From contig NZ_CP101751.1 in assembly GCF_024496085.1 (NCBI RefSeq), positions 2,232,001 to 2,296,000 of the forward strand: a stretch of DNA of 64,000 nucleotides. Reading direction: 5' to 3'. The notes below the pieces were generated by a model. It worked only from the letters and a program-made list of their open reading frames with translations, had not been told where the DNA came from and made no database searches. Positions 62,095 to 64,000 of this stretch are shown here, in pieces (within the stretch, counting starts at the first letter, position 1; each line of letters starts with the position of its first letter). The stretch is from Flavobacterium cerinum (GTDB taxonomy: Bacteria > Bacteroidota > Bacteroidia > Flavobacteriales > Flavobacteriaceae). A program made the position numbers and the translations under genes.

Positions 62095-62991
62095 CTATTT
62101 TTTAATTGAATAATGATCAAATACAGCTTTGGATACACGCGCAATAATAGCGTTGTTTGTGATGTCGTCTTCCATTGAATTTTTGACAAATACAGCAATA
62201 GCATAGGTTTGTCCGCCCGGTAAAAAAACAATTCCGATATCGTTTTCAGCCGCTTTTAAGCCTTCTTTACTACGAAAAGAGCTACCGGTTTTATGCGCTA
62301 CAAGTATATCTTTTGGTAAAAGACCTTTTATTTTATCCGGACCGGTTTGTGTACTCAACATTACATTTAATAAATAATCGTAAGACGAAGCAGAAAGAAT
62401 CTTCATCTGATAAAACTGTTGTAGCAATTGTACCGCGGCAAAAGGGGAAGTGGTATTCAGATACTGGTTTTCCCAATTCTGATGCATTTGTTCTTCTGTT
62501 GCTGCAATCTTCGTATTTTTTATTTTCAGGTTCCGAATATACCGGTCTACTTGTTTCGTGCCTCCGGCCAGACGAAACAGAATATCACAGGCATTATTGT
62601 CGCTCAAGGATACCATATAATGGATCAGTTCGCTTAGTTTGATGTTGATATTTCCATACGGATAATTCTCCCGTAACGGACTATGCGTGTTTTCGAGTAA
62701 TTCCGATTTCTTTACAAAAATATCCTGATCGAGTTGTAGTTTGCCTTTATCAACCTGATGGAGAATAGCCAGAGCAACATGAAATTTATAAACACTCATC
62801 GTTGGAAAGTCAGGAGTGTTATTGATCGTTAGTGTATCTTTAGTCGTAAAATTATATACGGCAATACCGACTGTTGCTTTTTTGTCTTTAATGATTTCCC
62901 GTAATTGTGTTTTTAATCGGTGGGTTTGCGCTAATAAATTGGCTCCGAAGAAGAGAGCGAGTATAACGGGTAAAATTTTAAAGAATTTCAT
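62095..62991 (-). CDS. class A beta-lactamase, subclass A2-like
   Basis: 298 residues with signal peptide (MKFFKILPVILALFFGANLLAQ). Catalytic motifs: S66-V-Y-K69 (SxxK), S130-D-N132, ATEEQMHQNWE in the omega-loop position, and K234-T-G236. The EEQMH omega loop resembles PER/CGA-type enzymes of Bacteroidetes rather than TEM. It would hydrolyse penicillins and perhaps cephalosporins in the periplasm. No mobile element adjoins it, so it is probably intrinsic to the species. Confidence 0.92.
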   Translation of the reverse strand: MKFFKILPVILALFFGANLLAQTHRLKTQLREIIKDKKATVGIAVYNFTTKDTLTINNTPDFPTMSVYKFHVALAILHQVDKGKLQLDQDIFVKKSELLENTHSPLRENYPYGNINIKLSELIHYMVSLSDNNACDILFRLAGGTKQVDRYIRNLKIKNTKIAATEEQMHQNWENQYLNTTSPFAAVQLLQQFYQMKILSASSYDYLLNVMLSTQTGPDKIKGLLPKDILVAHKTGSSFRSKEGLKAAENDIGIVFLPGGQTYAIAVFVKNSMEDDITNNAIIARVSKAVFDHYSIKK

Positions 62992-63176
62992 GTTTGAATA
63001 GTATTTATATTAACGTTTCGAGGATCTATACACAAGACTAAAATTAAAGCGAAAAATTTCAATTTTGTGACAATGTAAGCAAAAGTCAATATAATTGCTT
63101 TTGAGGAATTAAAAAAACAAAGCTTTAAAAACTGCCTTGAATCCTTCCATTGGGCGAACTTCTGTTGTACATAATT

Positions 63177-63704
63177 TTACATCTTTATTTTAATACTATT
63201 TTTAAAATTTTCATTTATAAAATCATGAATGTCTGTGTAACTTCTATTCATATCAAAATTAAAATCAGATTTGTAATTATAAAGAAAATGAAAATAATCT
63301 TCTTTGAAATACTGGAACATTTCAAATCTGTTATGGTTGTCAATAATTGGGTATGCAACTAAATGAAAAAGATTTGAATCTGGAGCATCTAAATATGTTC
63401 TATCAAAAGAAAAAAAACCAAATTGAGCATATTTTATAAAATCTCTAGTATAATTTTCGAAATCAAACTCAGGGTCAATTTCTCTTTTATTAGCAATAAT
63501 TTTCTCTAAATTTGGATTTAATCTGTATTCAAATTTAAATGGATTGTTGTTTAATGTCTTGTTTCTTAAATTATTGTGATATTGTGTGAAAAAATTTTCA
63601 TCACTAATTTTTAATCCCCCAGTTGCAAAATGGCAAATAAATGGAAAACATTTACAACTAAAGAAGAGATCTAAATCAAAATCTGATGAGTTATTAATTT
63701 TCAT
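63177..63704 (-). CDS. candidate immunity protein next to a toxin end
   Basis: 175 residues from the ATG at 63702-63704; a GTG at 63731 is an alternative. It is acidic and aromatic-rich (FDLDLFFSCKCFPFICHF, then FGFFSFDRTYLDAPDSNLFHLVAYP), without signal peptide. It overlaps the end of the upstream toxin-like frame by 11 bases. That arrangement and its composition fit a polymorphic-toxin immunity protein. I do not recognise the immunity family. Confidence 0.6.
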   Translation of the reverse strand: MKINNSSDFDLDLFFSCKCFPFICHFATGGLKISDENFFTQYHNNLRNKTLNNNPFKFEYRLNPNLEKIIANKREIDPEFDFENYTRDFIKYAQFGFFSFDRTYLDAPDSNLFHLVAYPIIDNHNRFEMFQYFKEDYFHFLYNYKSDFNFDMNRSYTDIHDFINENFKNSIKIKM

Positions 63705-64000
63705 ATCCAAAAATTTTTTCACAATTTTCACACCTTAAAATTTTTTCTAATGTTCTAGGTCTAATAGCTTTAGTGAAAATAACATTATTTTCGCTAAGTT
63801 TTGATTCACGTTTTAAAAGGTTATTAAAAGCTTTGACTTCAGCACATTTCCCGATTATATTTGGTGTACGTGTTCGATTTGATTCATGCCCTATTTGACC
63901 AAGTTTATTCAGTAAAAGGGTTTTAATTGGTTTTAAGTATTTATGAGCAGGTAATATTCGATGTGATGAACCAAAGCTTGAATATTTAATTCCTTTAGCA
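63694..64000 (-). CDS. C-terminal part of a probable deaminase-fold polymorphic toxin, cut by window edge
   Basis: An open frame enters from the right edge and ends at the TAA at 63694-63696, giving about 101 residues. It includes NIIGKCAEVKAFNNLL and AIRPRTLEKILRCENCEKIFG. CxE (in CAEV) and CxxC (RCENC) are the zinc and catalytic motifs of cytidine-deaminase-fold toxins such as the YwqJ-like group. In polymorphic toxins this domain is the variable C-terminus, with the immunity gene directly downstream, as seen here. The N-terminal part and delivery system lie outside the window. Confidence 0.6.
   Translation of the reverse strand, partial: AKGIKYSSFGSSHRILPAHKYLKPIKTLLLNKLGQIGHESNRTRTPNIIGKCAEVKAFNNLLKRESKLSENNVIFTKAIRPRTLEKILRCENCEKIFGYEN

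Overview
The window looks like chromosome of a Flavobacteriaceae bacterium, most likely a Flavobacterium. It is AT-rich. Its promoters fit the Bacteroidetes pattern (TTG, 17-21 bp, TAnnTTTG), seen exactly upstream of two tRNAs, gdhA, a blaI-type repressor and several small genes. Many lipoproteins carry short signal peptides ending in a lipobox Cys. The gene content is typical of the family: a BirA without a DNA-binding domain, LUD-domain protein, lipoprotein superoxide dismutases, a LETM1-like protein and a subclass A2-like beta-lactamase. No rRNA, transposase, integrase or CRISPR array was seen.

Layout. 1-5 kb: end of hutI, corA with a DUF1003 partner, a pentapeptide protein, fumC and a 53-residue membrane peptide with its own promoter. 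5-18 kb: a YD-repeat-like lipoprotein, an AraC-type regulator, a long minus-strand run rsfS-ftsH-LUD-cdsA-psd-ACBP-SOD (ribosome silencing, protein quality control, phospholipid synthesis, superoxide defence), birA, a PAS-rich sensor kinase with a receiver protein, tRNA-Arg and apt. 18-20.5 kb: a BlaI/BlaR1-like pair with three evenly spaced operator dyads. 20.5-29 kb: mostly housekeeping genes (MFS, TatD, TcdA, MazG-like, ilvE, MnmD). 29-34 kb: oxyR/dps, then a SulP transporter with two beta-carbonic anhydrases (inorganic carbon handling). 34-44.5 kb: LETM1-like protein, sodC, and a fatty-acid beta-oxidation operon headed by a MarR regulator, with fadD alongside.

46.6-54.4 kb is the most interesting region: a streptolysin S-like thiazole/oxazole-modified peptide (LAP/TOMM) cluster. 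A 62-residue precursor with an APGG site and a 14-residue Cys/Thr/Ser core is followed by a VOC-family protein, SagB-type dehydrogenase, SagC-type leader-binding/E1-like protein, SagD-type YcaO, SagE-type CPBP protease, a methyltransferase and a second, degenerate CPBP protein. Upstream lies a LuxR-type regulator whose phospho-accepting Asp is replaced by His. No ABC exporter is present. The VOC protein begins with a stretch resembling the precursor leader.

54.5-64 kb: tRNA-Tyr, a TlpA-like thioredoxin, a CstB-like persulfide dioxygenase-rhodanese with a TauE exporter and Crp-type regulator, gdhA, small conserved genes, YchJ and a class A beta-lactamase. At the right edge is the C-terminus of a probable deaminase-fold polymorphic toxin followed by a candidate immunity gene.
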